64,000 bases of DNA, from positions 1,736,001 through 1,800,000 of the forward strand of contig CBDDAA010000002.1 of assembly GCA_965224675.1 (NCBI GenBank), in the 5' to 3' direction. The notes under the pieces are model-generated. The model was not told where the DNA came from. It worked only from the letters and a program-made list of their open reading frames with translations, and did no database searches. The stretch comes from UBA7957 sp965224675. Lineage in GTDB: Bacteria > Pseudomonadota > Gammaproteobacteria > Granulosicoccales > Granulosicoccaceae. The position numbers and the translations under genes were made by a program. Below are positions 63,934-64,000 of the stretch, piece after piece (within the stretch, counting starts at the first letter, position 1; each line of letters begins with the position of its first letter).

Positions 63934-64000
63934 ATGGTGAAAATTCCTCAGTCTATCTCCTACATACTGGAACTAGCTGCAAACCGGCTGATTGCACTTG
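63934..64000 (+). CDS. ubiJ: Start of ubiJ-like (SCP2-domain) gene, cut by window end
   Basis: Only the first 22 codons are in view, from ATG 63934, 30 bases after ubiE. They encode an amphipathic N-terminal helix (SYILELAANRLIAL) like that of UbiJ, a lipid-binding accessory factor of ubiquinone synthesis. The assignment rests mainly on the conserved ubiE-ubiJ-ubiB order. Confidence 0.6.
   Translation, partial: MVKIPQSISYILELAANRLIAL

Noticed and set aside
1..64000. CRISPR arrays, IS elements, tRNA or rRNA genes
   Set aside because: No regularly spaced direct repeats, transposase frames, tRNA cloverleaf patterns or rRNA-like stretches were seen on either strand. A covariance-model scan would settle the tRNA point.

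Overview
The window is about 64 kb of AT-rich (roughly 40% GC by eye) gammaproteobacterial chromosome centred on the replication origin. Gene order follows the Pseudomonas/Cellvibrio/Oceanospirillum-type plan in many blocks: radC-coaBC-dut-argB-pyrE-exonuclease III; envC-ctpA; glmS-glmU-atpCDGAHFEBI-parB-parA-rsmG-mnmG-mnmE-yidD; dnaA-dnaN-recF-gyrB; hemYXDC beside argH; lptM-lysA-dapF-DUF484-xerC; hslVU-DUF971-ubiE-ubiJ. No rRNA, tRNA, insertion sequence, prophage or CRISPR array was found, so this is core housekeeping DNA, most likely from a poorly sampled free-living lineage.

Layout. 1-4.5 kb: a membrane GTPase, comF, an OmpA-domain lipoprotein and radC. 4.6-12 kb: coaBC, dut, argB (no ordinary start codon), a DUF4124 protein, pyrE, a catalytically intact exonuclease III and two transporters. 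12-19 kb: pepN, a HExxH-type envelope protein, a small membrane protein, envC and ctpA. 19-30 kb: glmS, glmU and the complete ATP synthase operon with a clear sigma-70 promoter. 30-36 kb: parB, parA, rsmG, mnmG, mnmE and yidD, all reading away from the origin. 36-43 kb: dnaA, oriC, dnaN, recF (with two parS-like sites) and gyrB. 43-51 kb: prlC, ubiD and the haem genes hemY, hemX, hemD, hemC. 51-64 kb: a thioredoxin-like protein, argH, an esterase, the lysA-dapF-xerC cluster, a large PilZ-like protein, hslVU under a sigma-32-type promoter, and the start of the ubiquinone cluster.

How it fits together. Replication starts in the dnaA-dnaN gap, which holds DnaA boxes, a GC cluster, DnaA-trio-like triplets and a pure A/T unwinding stretch. 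ParA/ParB would segregate the origin through the parS-like sites inside recF. Genes next to the origin on both sides run co-directionally with replication.

No convincing new multi-gene system was found. The best leads are local: loss of rpmH, rnpA and yidC from one of the most conserved loci in bacteria; hemX with nine tandem 11-residue repeats and a one-base frame break in an A6 run; argB coding sequence with no ATG, GTG or TTG start; a 31-bp palindrome between pyrE and exonuclease III; and a complete origin-unwinding module. Several starts were moved from the longest reading frame (comF, radC, exonuclease III, atpI, dnaA, hemD, hemC, the thioredoxin-like gene, the esterase, ubiE), using ribosome-binding sites and family lengths.
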